DNA of 64,000 nt from Montifringilla adamsi (Eukaryota > Chordata > Aves > Passeriformes > Passeridae), in the NCBI GenBank assembly GCA_017590115.1, contig JAGGNK010013558.1:19258992-19322991 (forward strand), given 5' to 3'. The notes beneath the pieces were generated by a model. It worked only from the letters and a program-made list of their open reading frames with translations. It was not told the DNA's origin and searched no databases. Position numbers and translations under genes: made by a program. Of the stretch, positions 12,001-42,985 are shown in pieces; the first letter of the stretch is position 1; each line of letters starts with the position of its first letter.

Positions 12001-12748
12001 CGGCTCCCTTGAAAGGATCCCCCGGCAGAAAGGGAAAAAAAAAAAATCCCAAAAAGCGCCAATCCCATAAAAACCCCGAGCAGCCTGGCGCGTTTTCCAG
12101 CAGGAAGTTTGGGAATGTTTGCAGCTGGAGGAGGCGCGAGCCGGTGGCCGAGCTCCTGGCAGTGGGGAAAAGCGCTTTTTTCCCGATTTTTTTCCCCGTT
12201 TTTTTTTCCCGTTTTCCCCCCAGTTCGGCGGCTCCCAGAGCGGGTGGATTCCAGATGGGATTAAAGCAGGAACAGGGAGCCGCTTTTCCCAAGGAAAAAC
12301 CCCGGGGAAAAGCAGAAAAATCCATCCCAGCCCCCCGGAGCAGAACGGGAGAAGCCGCAGGATCAGCTCCTGGGATTAAACTCCGCCTAAAGCCTCTCCT
12401 AAATTTAACCCCGAGCATTCCCCGTTTTCCAACGGGGCAAACCTCAGAAAAGCTGGATTTGGGGAAAAGGGAGCTTTCCTTCCCCCCCAATATCCGATCC
12501 TTTGGGATTATCCCGATTAATCCCGCTCCAAGGCCGAGGAGGGATCGGGAGCTTCCCGGGAATTCCGGGATCTCCATCCCTTTCCAGCAGCCTCCAGCTC
12601 CCGGCAAAACTTTTCCAAGAGCCGCATGAAGGTTTCTCCAGCATTTTTTCCAAGCCATTCCCGGTTTTTTTGGGGGGGATTGGGATGGGCACTCACCGGG
12701 CAGGAGGCAGAGGGAGCAGGCCAGGAGAATCCCGCTGGGAATATCCAT
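1..12748 (-). CDS. ITGA11: ITGA11, integrin alpha-11 (5' part; exons 1-6, continues beyond window start)
   Basis: Integrin alpha-11 pairs with beta-1 at the cell surface as a fibrillar-collagen receptor (family knowledge). Six minus-strand coding exons are visible: 12697-12748, 8973-9084, 2642-2751, 1722-1813, 1316-1430 and 1-73 (partial). All inner borders are GT-AG and the phases join without a break, giving 184 codons plus 2 nt. The product starts with a signal peptide ([18 protein letters not shown]). It continues with the first beta-propeller blade ([38 protein letters not shown]) and the cysteine pair region [20 protein letters not shown]. It then enters the inserted von Willebrand A domain, whose metal-binding DxSxS motif (LDGSNS) is in the last visible exon. 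The sequence matches ITGA11 better than ITGA10, ITGA1 or ITGA2 as I remember them. CORO2B next door supports this by synteny. Exon 3 carries a three-residue SES insertion relative to human. Confidence 0.95.
1316..1430 (-). CDS. ITGA11: ITGA11 exon 5
   Basis: 115 nt between a CAG acceptor and a GTGAGG donor. It reads [20 protein letters not shown] followed by [18 protein letters not shown], then one base of a split arginine codon. This is nearly identical to mammalian ITGA11 between the first propeller blade and the I domain. Confidence 0.95.
1722..1813 (-). CDS. ITGA11: ITGA11 exon 4
   Basis: 92 nt. It reads [20 protein letters not shown] then [10 protein letters not shown] and ends at a GTGAGC donor. 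The acceptor, in the context CTCTCCCAAG, lies inside a 172-bp tandem duplication, so a second copy of it sits about 170 bp upstream in the intron (see repeat 1806-2149). Confidence 0.94.
1806..2149. repeat. Tandem duplication (2 x 172 bp) spanning the ITGA11 exon 4 acceptor
   Basis: The motif GCCCTTGGGAGAGAGG begins at 1811 and again at 1983. The following roughly 160 bases match with scattered substitutions (AATTGTGTGCCAGAGAGGAA occurs in both). The duplicated unit contains the exon 4 acceptor and the first few exon bases. The second copy therefore carries an intact AAG acceptor with no exon behind it. Confidence 0.85.
2470..2612 (-). mobile_element. CR1 LINE 3'-end fragment
   Basis: Contains the antisense CR1 tail words GCTCCAAGCCCCATCCAACC, GGCCTTGGACACTTCCAGGG and TCTCTGGGAATTCC in the usual order. 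Diverged and 5'-truncated, in ITGA11 intron 3. Confidence 0.75.
2642..2751 (-). CDS. ITGA11: ITGA11 exon 3
   Basis: 110 nt. It completes a tryptophan codon split with exon 2 and reads [20 protein letters not shown] then [16 protein letters not shown], ending at a GTACGG donor. This is the outer strand of the first propeller blade. Human ITGA11, from memory, has CPVIHGNC here, so this bird carries three extra residues (SES) in the loop. Confidence 0.93.
3118..3215 (-). mobile_element. CR1 LINE 3'-end fragment
   Basis: Antisense CR1 terminus: a GGTTTGGGATGGAAGGAACC block, then CTTAAGGATCATCTCATCCC, then CATGGGCAGGGACACCTCCC. Confidence 0.75.
3351..3655. repeat. Three-copy imperfect tandem repeat (~97-112 bp unit)
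   Basis: Copies start near 3351, 3463 and 3560. Each has a TTTTCCCnGGAAAA core, then 'ggaattt/ctctgctccaa', 'ggagttgtt' and 'gcactggga'. Intronic. Confidence 0.75.
5476..5535 (-). mobile_element. Short CR1 3'-terminal fragment
   Basis: Reads GGGAATGGTTTGGGTGGGAA followed by AACCTTAAAGCTCATCCCAT, the antisense of the CR1 3' terminus. Confidence 0.65.
7556..7640. repeat. Short tandem repeat (~18-bp unit, CAGCTCCTGGAATTGTC)
   Basis: Four to five imperfect copies of a CTCCTGGAATTATCCAG-type word in a row, in ITGA11 intron 2. Confidence 0.7.
8505..8575. repeat. 24-bp tandem repeat (about three units)
   Basis: Units of CCTGGATTCATCCCTGGGAT followed by CGGC, in ITGA11 intron 2. Confidence 0.7.
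8973..9084 (-). CDS. ITGA11: ITGA11 exon 2
   Basis: 112 nt between a CCCCAG acceptor and a GTGAGT donor. It reads [20 protein letters not shown] then [16 protein letters not shown] and two bases of a split tryptophan codon. This is the mature N-terminus and first strand of the beta-propeller. Confidence 0.95.
9085..12696 (-). other. ITGA11: ITGA11 intron 1
   Basis: No additional exon seen. It contains a purine-rich tract (10905-11065), a short T-rich stretch near 10430 and low-complexity GGAATTCC-rich DNA. Confidence 0.8.
10905..11065. repeat. Purine-rich (G/A) tract
   Basis: About 160 bases almost free of pyrimidines on the plus strand (runs such as GGGGAAAAATTGGAAAAACT). A similar tract recurs at 13376-13575. 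Downstream of both (near 11777 and 13563) lies the same word GGGAATGTTTCATCCCA, so the two are probably related copies. Confidence 0.75.
12697..12748 (-). CDS. ITGA11: ITGA11 exon 1 (start codon, signal peptide)
   Basis: ATG at 12748-12746. The exon codes [17 protein letters not shown] plus one base of glycine and ends at a GTGAGT donor. The length, 17 codons plus 1 nt, equals the human exon. The hydrophobic run [10 protein letters not shown] is a typical signal-peptide core. Confidence 0.9.
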
Positions 12749-12960
12749 GGAATCGCCGGCTGCCCCAATCCCCGCTGCCGAGCATCGGCGGGACTGGGAG
12801 CTCCGATCCCAGATCCCGTCCCTTATCCCAAACTTTTCCCGGCTCCCTGACAGCGGGAGAGCGCTGGGAGGGAGTGGGAGGGACCAGGGAACGGGGAGGA
12901 GGGAAAGGATGGGAATGGGGACGGCCCTTTCCAGCCGGGACACCCTTTAGGGAGCGGATT
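12749..12960 (-). promoter_or_regulatory. Probable ITGA11 5'UTR / promoter region
   Basis: The DNA directly upstream of the ITGA11 start codon is moderately GC-rich and has a few CpGs (12760-12810), but no clear TATA box or strong CpG island. Assigned by position only. Confidence 0.4.
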
Positions 12961-13255
12961 CCAGGTGGGAATTCCAGCCTGGAATCAGCTGTGCCAGCCG
13001 GGAATGCCCACTTGAAATCAGCTGTGCCAGCCGGGAATTCCAGCCTGGAACCGGCTGTGCCAGCCGGGAATTCCAGCCTGGAACCGGCTGTGCCAGCCGG
13101 GAATTCCAGCCTGGAATCAGCTGTGCCAGCCGGGAATGCCCACCTGGAATCTGCTGTGCCAGCCGGGAATTCCAGCCTGGAATCAGCTGTGCCAATCGGG
13201 AATTCCGATCTGGAATCGGGGATGTGCCAGCCGGGAATTCCAACCTGGAATCCCG
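12955..13255. repeat. 33-bp minisatellite, about nine units
   Basis: Head-to-tail copies of GGAATTCCAGCCTGGAATCA followed by GCTGTGCCAGCCG. The 33-bp period keeps reading frames open on both strands and gives 11-residue peptide repeats (e.g. PAGNSSLESAV). I treat it as non-coding satellite just upstream of ITGA11. Confidence 0.9.
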
Positions 13256-13375
13256 GGCCTCTCCCGGTGGGATCCCACAGGGATGGGAAGGGTTCCAAGG
13301 GGACACCGATGGCTGCGGTGGCACCTCGGGGGTGGCACCACCCGTGTCCAGGTGTCACCTCCTCTGGGAAAACAG

Positions 13376-13575
13376 GGGGAAGACTGGGAGAGAGGAGGGG
13401 GAAAAACTGGGAAAAAAGGGGGTGAAAACCTGGGCAGAAAAGTGAGGGGAAGCTGGGAAGAAAATAAGGGAAAAACTGAGAAGAAAGGGAGGAAAAGTCT
13501 GGGAGAGAGGGGGGAAAGCTGGGGGAAAATAAAGGGGAAAAACTGGGAGAGGGGAGGAGAAAACAGGGAATGTTT
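13376..13575. repeat. Purine-rich (G/A) tract
   Basis: About 200 bases of imperfect GGGGAAAAACTGGGA repeats on the plus strand, related to the tract at 10905-11065. Confidence 0.75.
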
Positions 13576-14160
13576 CATCCCAGGGAGCGAGTTCAGCTGG
13601 ATGCAGATCTAGGAATGACATCAGCCATTCCCAAAGGGAAGATCCCGTGTTTTTCCCAGATTAAAATCCTTGGATGACTCCTCAAAAACCCTGGAGAAGG
13701 AGGAGGCTGCTCCGGCCATGTGCTCCCAGCTGACCCCTGGATCCAGGAAAAAGCTTTTGTTTGTTTGGAAAAACCTCTGGATAACAGGAATTCCTCATGG
13801 AATCATGGAATGGGGAGCTCATCCCATTCCAATCCCTCTCCATGGGTGGGAATGGCACCCACAAATCCCTGGATCCAAATCCCATCAGGATTTTGTGCTT
13901 CCATCTCACTGCGCTCCCGACCTTCCTTCCCTATTTTTTGGGATCATCCCAGCAGGTTTTCTGGATTTTTCCAGGCTCCAGCTGTTCCCGCAGCAGCTCC
14001 CTGATCCTGACTGTCCAGGAGGTGTCCGGCCTTGGCTGCGGCTGCCTCGGGAGTTTGGGAAGAGCCAGGCTGGAAACCAGGAATGTAAACACAGGCCAGG
14101 AATGACAACAAATTCCCAGATTCCCAGATTTCAGCGCAGGAGGAGCTGGGGAGGAGGGGC

Positions 14161-14583
14161 ATGCAGGGATTTTATCCCACTCCAGAGGCTTTTTCCACTT
14201 CCCCGGGAAAGATGGATGCTCGGGAACAGCAAACCCCATTCCAGAGCTGGTTTTGGGATTGGGATTTGTCCCTCTGGGAAGCAGCTCCAAGCCAGAGCAC
14301 GTGGATCCCTCATTCCCGATCCAGCAGCTCTGCTGAGCTCAGAGCTCCGGAGAATTGCTCAAAAAAAAAAAAAAAAAAAAAAATGCAGGGATTTTATCCC
14401 ACTCCAGAGGATTTTTCCACTTCCCCGGGAAAGATGGATGCTCGGGAACAGCAAACCCCATTCCAGAGCTGGTTTTGGGATTGGGATTTGTCCCTCTGGG
14501 AAGCAGCTCCAAGCCAGAGCACGTGGATCCCTCATTCCCGATCCAGCAGCTCTGCTGAGCTCAGAGCTCTGGAGAATTGCTCC
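14161..14583. repeat. Near-identical 222-bp tandem duplication joined by poly(A)
   Basis: Copy 1 starts at 14161 and copy 2 at 14383. Each begins ATGCAGGGATTTTATCCCAC and ends AGAATTGCTC before an A-run: A22 after copy 1 (14361-14382), CA8 after copy 2. I see only about three differences in the aligned ~200 bp, so the duplication is recent. The A-tails suggest a retroposed unit or a duplication mediated by its A-tract. Confidence 0.9.
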
Positions 14584-14714
14584 AAAAAAAAGTTGGAAGC
14601 AGAATTCCAGCCTCTCCCACAGCATCAGCTCTTCCCAGAGCCAGGAAAACAGGGAAGCAGAATTCCAGCCTCTTCCACACAGGAAAACAGAGATCACCTC
14701 CCACCCCCACCAAA

Positions 14715-15025
14715 TACTGGGATGGATCCTAGGATTATCCTCCCAAAATTCTGGGCAGGATCCTTGGATCTACTCCCAAAATTCTGGGAAGGATTCTGGA
14801 TGTAGCTCCCATAAAATCTTGGGATGGATCTTGGGATTTCCCCCCCAAAATTCTGGGGTGAATCCAGGGATCAGCCTCCCAAATTCTGGGATGGATCCTG
14901 GGATCAACTTCCCAAAAACTGTGGGGTGAATCCTGGATTCAGAGCTCCCAAAATTCTGGGATGGATCCTGCGATTTGCCCCAAAATGCTGTAGTGATCTC
15001 TGGGATCAGCCCCCAGAATTCCGGG
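14715..15025. repeat. ~33-bp minisatellite
   Basis: Imperfect units of CCCAAAATTCTGGGATGGAT followed by CCTGGGATC, eight to nine copies. Confidence 0.8.
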
Positions 15026-16159
15026 ATGGCTCCCAGAAAATGAGGCAGGACTGGCGGCGGGGGGGTGGAAATCTTGGGAATTCTGGTGGGAACGAGGAGC
15101 TCTGGGGGAACGAGGAGCTCCCATCATGGCCTTTTCCAAGCCCTGCTCCCATTCCTGGGAATTGTGGGAATCCTTGGCTCAGTGGGAGGCACTGGGGGGA
15201 CCTGGTTCCCTCCTTGTCATCCCAAGGAAATTTGGGAATGCTCCTGGAGTGAGGGGAAAACCAGGAGCCGAGCCAAAGGTGTCGGGTTTGTCTTTAAAAT
15301 TCCCGGTGGAGCCAAGTGCCGAACTCATCCATCAAACATCGGATCCAGGCATGGAAAACGCTCCTTCAATTCCCTGGGCTGGCTTCCAACAGGATTCCTG
15401 CCAGGAGCCTTTCCATGCTCCCCTCCGGCTGTTTTCCGAGCTGCCACCAGATCCCGCAGTTTCCAAATCCAGCTTTTCCCTGGCATGGGACAGCCGTAAA
15501 TTCCCTTTTCATGGAATTCCATACCCATGCAGGAGCCTGGGAAGCCCCAGGATGAGGAGGGGTGGGAAAGGAGCCCCCAGTGGAATTCCAGAGGTGCAGG
15601 TCAGATTCCCACTGGGAGACTCCGTGCTGCCCTCATTCCCATTGCAGTGGACATTGCTCCCTAGAATTACAGGATATGAAAACTCTGGGAATTTCCTGGA
15701 AGCTCCCACAGCTCAGGAAGTCCATGGGATCCAAATGCTGTTGGATTGGGAATATCCCCCATAAACCTGAATGTTGGCGCAGGATTTAGCCCAAAATTTT
15801 TTCCCACTCTTCCTCCTCTGATTCCTTGAGCTTTATCCATTGGCATTGGAAAAAGAGAGGAATTTTGCCAGATAATTCCAGGGGGTCACCACCATTCTCA
15901 GTCAGATGTTGGGAAAATGTTGGATTTAGGAATGGGGACCACCCACACAGGGAAACTCCCACCTCAGTCCAGCTGGATTTCATGGAATTTTTATAATCTC
16001 CTTGGATTTTCCCATTAATCCCTTGTTCAATCCTCTCCTGCCAGGGTTTCCTGGGATCCCACAGCTTCCTCTTCCTCATCCCGCTGCTTTTTCCACATCC
16101 AAATAAATCCGGATGAGTGGAAAATTAGGAAGCTGGGATAGACACAATATAGGTACACA

Positions 16160-16300
16160 AAAATTATGGAATCCTGGAATGGTTTTGGTGGGAATGAACC
16201 TCAAACCCATCCCATTCCATGGGCAGGGACAATTCCCACTATTCCAGGTCCCTCCAAGCCTTATCCAACCTGTTCTTGGACATTCAAATCCCCCAAATTC
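16160..16300 (-). mobile_element. CR1 LINE 3'-end fragment
   Basis: Antisense CR1 terminus: GGAATGGTTTTGGTGGGAAT, then CCATGGGCAGGGACAATTCC, then CTTATCCAACCTGTTCTTGG. Confidence 0.8.
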
Positions 16301-16384
16301 CTCTCTTTTCCTCCAAAATCTCTTCCCTGGATCTCTTGCCTTGCTCCCTTCTGTTATCCTCTCCCAAGCTTTTCCCATCCTACG

Positions 16385-16640
16385 GAATCCACACTCCATC
16401 CCCAGGAATTCCCAATCCTGGTGGTCTCCAGAGGATTGGAGGTTGAGGGCACCACTTGGAATTGGGAATTTCAGCTCCCACTTCCCTCTCCTGTTCCTTT
16501 GGAAGTGATTTTCTATTGGGAAGAGCTTTTCCCCCAAATCCACACTTCCCAGGAATTCCCAATTCTGGTGGTCTCCAGAGGATTGGAAGCTGAGGGCATC
16601 ACTTGGAATTGGGAATTTCACCTCCCACTGGGAGGAGCTG
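16385..16640. repeat. 147-bp tandem duplication
   Basis: AGGAATTCCCAAT..TGGTGGTCTCCAGAGGATTGGA occurs at 16404 and again at 16551. Flanking words (ATCCACACT upstream, CACTTGGAATTGGGAATTTC downstream) are shared. Confidence 0.85.
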
Positions 16641-17304
16641 CCTCATCTCCGATCCCTTCACCCCTTGGAATTTTCATTTGTGCTCCACATTCACTTCATA
16701 CTTGGAATGAGTCAAGGCGGCTCCAAATTCCCCTCCCAGTGAAAAATCGGGATCTTTTCCAGGGATAATGGGAACCAGCTGCCGGCGGCAGAGCAGACGG
16801 AGCTGTTTGTTCCCGCTCCCGGCGGAACAAATGGAATCATCTCCCTTTCAAATCCCGGGATTTGGGTTATCCGTGCGCTCCCAGCGCCAGGTATTGTTAT
16901 TCCAGAGTAACTTCCATCCAATGGGACGAGTGCCCGGCCCTGGACTTCTCCATAAATTATCCACTCTGGAATCCAAACATCAGCCTCCGGATAATTGGCG
17001 GCTGCGGATATTCCAGGACTCTCCGGGTGCTGTATCCATGGTTTTCCCGTTCCTCTGTAATTGTGGGCAGAGCCAGGGACGTGCCGGGATTCGGCCACGC
17101 GGCTCCGGAATGTCCCGGAGCTGGAATCCCTGGAAGGGCCACGGCGGCGGCAGCTCCAGGGGTTTTTCCCTAAGGATCAGGTTTTGCCAAGGAGGATCAT
17201 CCATCCTTCATTTCAGAGGGAATGGTGGCGCTGAGGAAGAGCTGGAAAAGCTGGAATTGTCCCAGCTGTCCCAGGGGGGGTCGGGATTGTGGTGGTAATG
17301 GAGC

Positions 17305-17437
17305 TCCATGAAAGGTTGGGATCAGCAATCCAATGGAAAGATTGGGATCCCCAATTCCATGGTAAGATTGGGATCACCACATCCAATGGAAAGATTGGGA
17401 TCCCCAATCCAATGGAAAGATTGGGATCCCCAATCCT
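17305..17437. repeat. 26-bp tandem repeat with internal inverted repeats
   Basis: Five units of AATGGAAAGATTGGGATCCC followed by CAATCC. Each unit contains GATTGGGATCCCCAATC, an almost perfect palindrome able to fold as a hairpin. Confidence 0.85.
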
Positions 17438-17649
17438 GCTCTGCTCTTCCCACATTCCCAGCCAGCCAGGTGGGAATTTTCCCGAGGATTTTTTTGAACC
17501 GCTCACATCCAGCCCAGCAGTGCCAGGAAACAAAATCCCGGGATAACCCCAGGGGTGGGGTGAGGAAAGATGGAAAATTATCCATGGTGGGTTGTGGATG
17601 CTGCAAGGGGGGAAAACGGGAAATTTTGGGAATGGTTTCATTCCTTATC

Positions 17650-18060
17650 CCGGCTCAGATCCCTGATCCTGAGTTTCTGTGGAATTCCGCTCATCCCAAG
17701 GGCTGTCCCGTGTCCCAGCGGTGACCACGCCCGTGCTCCCGGTGAGATTCCCATTCCCAAGATTTCCGCAGCGATTCCCTCCCGGCTGCGCCAGGAGAGG
17801 GAGCCCGAGGCGCTCCCGGATCCAGGAATTCTCCGCTCCACGAGGGAATTCTCCTCCTCCACGGAGGCCGCATCCAGCGGGATCCGCTCTTCCCATTCCC
17901 GGGATACGCCGCGGGTCGGAATTCCAGCCGCGATTCTGCTCCAGAACTCTGGGAATGGGGTGCCTGCATCCAGTCCCGCGGGAGCAATTCCCGTTGGCCT
18001 TCCCGTGGGAATCCTCCTGGGCTGCGGGAGACGCATTCCAGAGGGCACCGGCACCAGCCT
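17650..18060. promoter_or_regulatory. CpG-rich block without an assigned gene
   Basis: CpG-dense stretch (e.g. GATACGCCGCGGGTCGGAAT) between ITGA11 and CORO2B. Open frames exist on both strands but none resembles a known protein. It could be an unassigned first exon, a CORO2B upstream promoter or a CpG-rich repeat. Function not determined. Confidence 0.35.
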
Positions 18061-18074
18061 GGATCTCTGCTCCC

Positions 18075-18240
18075 GATGGGAATTCAGGGGTCTCTGCTCC
18101 TGATGGGAATTCGGGGATCTCTGGTCCTGCTGGGAATTCAGGGATGCTCATGGGAATTCGGGGATCTCTGGTCCTGCTGGGAATTCAGGGATGCTGGTGG
18201 GAATTCAGGGATCTCCGGTGCCATGGGAATTCAGGAATGC
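18075..18240. repeat. ~29-bp minisatellite (GGGAATTCAGGGATCTCTGG type)
   Basis: About six imperfect units alternating GGGAATTCAGGGAT with CTCTGGTCCTGCT or GCTGGTG. Confidence 0.8.
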
Positions 18241-20339
18241 CGATGGAAAAGCCGGAATCTGCGGTGCTGATGGAGAACCTGCTCCAGCTGGAGGAGGCCG
18301 GGACGCAGCGTCCGGATCCTCTCGGTGCCAGCAGGAGATCGGAACCCTTGGAATTCCTTCCAGGTGCTGAGCATCCTCCTTTCCTGGGATCTGCAGCAGG
18401 ATCATGGATGTTCCCCAGGAAAATAAATCCGGCTGGGAGCTGGAATGGGATCCCACCAAACATTCCAAGCCAAACCTGAGGCACAAAATCCCTGGGATGT
18501 TTCCCTGCCCTCCCCAGTATTCCCAAAGCCAGGATTTGGGATTGCAGGGCTGTCCTGGTGAGCCTGAGCTGTTTTCCTGACCATGCCAGAGGAATTCCCT
18601 CTGGGAAGGGAATTGTCCCACCCTTGGCAGTGCTGCAAATTCCCAAATTCTCAAATTCCCACCCCATTCCCAGCATTCCCGCTCCTCCCAGCTCGGATGA
18701 GGGGCTCCCCCAGCTTTCCCAGCTTTCCCAACTCCCAGCCCCTTTCCCAACATTTCTGGGCTCCTCCCATGCTGCATTTGGGATTTGGGAGATGCTGGGA
18801 TTTCCCCCAGCGTGGAAAATCGGGATCCATCCATCACCAGATTCCTGGGATGCTCCCAGCTCCAGAAGCCTTCCCAGCCTTCCCTTCCCATCCTACCTTT
18901 CCCAGCTGTCCCAGCTCAGCTCCCAGTTTTTTCCAAGTTTTCCGAGTTTTTCCAAGCAGTTCTTTGGGATAATCAATTCCCCCTCTGGGATGAGGCAGCC
19001 AGGACATGGAGCTGCTCCAAGCCTTTGGAAAACCGGGATTCTCCTCCTCCAGCTTTTCCAGGCCTGGATGTTCCCTGTCCTGAGCTCTGCTTCATTCCAA
19101 GCATCCTCTCAGATCCTTTGGATCCCGGGAAAACGGAGGATTTTTGGGAAAAGGTCACAGCTGGGTGGGTCGGGATTTAGCAGTGGCTGATGTCATTAAT
19201 TCCCTGTTAATTGCATTAACCTTTCCCATACTTTCCAGCCCAGCTCACGTGGTTTATCCTTAAAAATAGTTGATTTTCAAGGAATATTTGGGATTTTTCC
19301 TCCTCTTGTTATCAGATCCATTGGTTTTTTTACAGGGATGCTTGGAATAAAACTCAGCTTCCATCGGATTCTTGGTGGAATAATCTCCTTATAAAGGGAA
19401 ATCCTTGTTTTTGGGGCTGGGCTTTTCTTCCAGGAGGATTGGGAGTGCCTTTGGAATTGGCCTGGAGTTGTTTGAAAGAAATAAAATTAATTAGACGGAA
19501 AAAAAAATTAAAAAATTTTAAAAAAAATTAATAATAATTAAACAACAACAACAAAATCCAGGAGGATTCCAGGCCTGGGCTGTATCCTGGTTCCCTTCCC
19601 TGGAAACAAGGAGATAAAATGGTTTGGGTTTTTTCCCCACTAAATATTTTCCCCAATATTCATTTGTCATCCCAGAGATTTTTAAATTTTGGGAGGAAAT
19701 TCCCGGATTTGGGGCCTGCAAGGTGACACAGCCACGTGTGGCAGGGATGCTCCTCAATTCCTCTATTCCATATTAGAATCCCCCAAATTCCCCCAGATTT
19801 CTTTGGAACCGATGCCATTGGGAGCAGGATTTCCTTGGTGGAGAGAGCAGGAGTTGGGATAAAATTCTCCAGGATTTTTTCCCTTTGGGGCCTGGATTTT
19901 GGGGTTATTTGGACACATCGATGTCCTAAATTATTCCAAGTGTCGCTTCCAGCTGGGCCTGGAAAAGGGAGCTGCCAGCCCTGCTGGTGTCACTGTCGAT
20001 AATAAAAACGGGGTAAAAAATCTCTTTTTCCATGCAGATGGATCCTCCTGGATGCTGCAGCAGCCTGGAATATCCCGGAATATTGACATATCCATGGATT
20101 CTTTAATTTCCATGGAACATCCACCCCCCCCTGCATCGCTGGAAGCGGCCGAGGCCAGGCCTGGGATGGGATGGGATGGGATGGGCTTTCAGCTCCTTCC
20201 TAGCTCAGCATTCCAGGATTTCCTGGCGCTGTCGGGATGGGAGGGAGCCGGGCCAAGTCGCGACAGCGGGGAATCCTCGCCGACAGCGCGCGTTTGTCGC
20301 GACCCCTCCCAGCACGGCCGCACCGGGGCGGAACCGCGG
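18241..20339. other. ITGA11-CORO2B intergenic region, distal part
   Basis: No gene or structured element seen beyond GGAATTCC-type low-complexity DNA. There is one AT-rich patch at 19190-19560. Confidence 0.7.
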
Positions 20340-20612
20340 CTCGCAAAGGGTTAAAACTGAACCGAACCGAACCGGGGCCGCCAAAGGGTTAAAACTGAAC
20401 GGGGGCTGGACCGGGGCTCGCAAAGGGTTAAAGCGGAGGTGGCACCGGGGCTGTGGAAGGGTTAAAGCGGTGGCCACGGAGCGATACCGGGGCTCCCGAA
20501 GGGTTAAACCCTACCGGGGCTCCCGAAGGGCTCAATGGAACCGGGGCTCCCGAAGGGTTAAATCCACCGGGCTCCCGAAGGGTTAAATCCACCGGGCTCC
20601 CGAAGGGTTAAG
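20340..20612. repeat. Minisatellite just upstream of the CORO2B promoter
   Basis: About ten variable units (~22-38 bp) of ACCGGGGCTCCCGAAGGGTT followed by AAA. Almost every unit contains AGGGTTAAA, so a GGGTTA hexamer recurs, but not as a telomeric array. Confidence 0.85.
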
Positions 20613-20840
20613 GGCCCCGGGCCCCCCCGGCCGGGCCGGGCCGCTCCCCCCGGGGGCGGTGCGGGGCTGACATCACGGCCCCGCCGCGCCGAGCACCGGC
20701 CGAGCTGCGGGCAGCGCTCGGCAGCGGGCACACCCCACCCTCCTCCTCCTCCTCCTCCTCCTCCTCGCTTCTCCTCCTCCTCCTCCGGCTCCTTCCCCGT
20801 CTCCTCCGGCGCTCCTCGCTCCGCCGGCCGCGCCAGCCGC

Positions 20841-42290
<21,450 letters not shown>

Positions 42291-42654
42291 CTCCAGGGAC
42301 ATTTTCTAAAGAAATTCCTTTGTTTCTACTCCTGAGTTCCTTGGATCCACTCACCCAGAACACAATTCCGGAGTCCGCGGCTGCCGAGAGCCTGGAATCA
42401 CGTCCTGCGTGTCTTGTCCGGCACTAATCCCGCTCTAACCTGATTCCTGGGAAAGCCTGGAGGCTCCCAGTAAGTCGGAGCCGTGTCCTGTCCGTTGGGA
42501 TGAGCCAGCCCGGGGCAGATTCCCGGGAAAGTGCGAAGCTTCCTTGCTATTAATTTTTTTTCCTATGCAAAAATGTGACAGTGGGAGCGGAACTGGAAAA
42601 GGGGCGGGAAGTGGGAAGGGCTTGATCGTCAAAGGGGGTTTCCGTGTGGGAATC

Positions 42655-42985
42655 CGGGATCCTTCCCGTGCTGGGAAGCTGGGATCATTCCCATGGGAGC
42701 AGGACAAGATCCTTGCTGTGGTGGGAAACTGGATCATTTCCACAGTGGGATCCCGGGATCCTTCCCATGATCCTTTCCCATGTTGGGTGCCCAGGACTCT
42801 TCCCACAGTGGGATCCTGGGATCCTTGCTGTGGTGGGAACCTGGGTTCTTCCCGCAGCTGGAGCCTGGGATGTGTCCCAGGATCCTTTCCCATGGTGGGA
42901 AACTGGGATCCTTCCCATGGTGGGGAACTGGGATCATTCCCTTGGTGGAACTTTGGGATCCTTCCCGTGGTGGGATCCTGGGATA
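42655..42985. repeat. ~26-bp minisatellite in the CORO2B 3'UTR
   Basis: About a dozen units of the type GGTGGGAAACTGGGATCCTT followed by CCCATG. Each has complementary halves (GGGA..TCCC, CATGG..CCATG). Confidence 0.85.

Larger units (their letters stand above)
13256..17640. other. ITGA11-CORO2B intergenic region, proximal part
   Basis: No gene recognised. It holds a second purine-rich tract (13376-13575), the poly(A)-joined duplication (14161-14583), a ~33-bp repeat (14715-15025), a CR1 tail (16160-16300), a 147-bp duplication (16385-16640) and a hairpin-rich repeat (17305-17437). Confidence 0.75.

Noticed and set aside
11975..12943. 322-codon minus-strand open frame containing the ITGA11 signal peptide
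   Set aside because: Only 12697-12748 is coding. The frame reads on through a consensus GTGAGT donor into intron 1.
12955..13255. CRISPR-like direct repeats
   Set aside because: Units are contiguous with no unique spacers, and the context is a vertebrate genome.
13670..14929. 419-codon plus-strand open frame
   Set aside because: It crosses both copies of the 222-bp duplication and translates the poly(A) run as a lysine stretch, with no recognisable domain.
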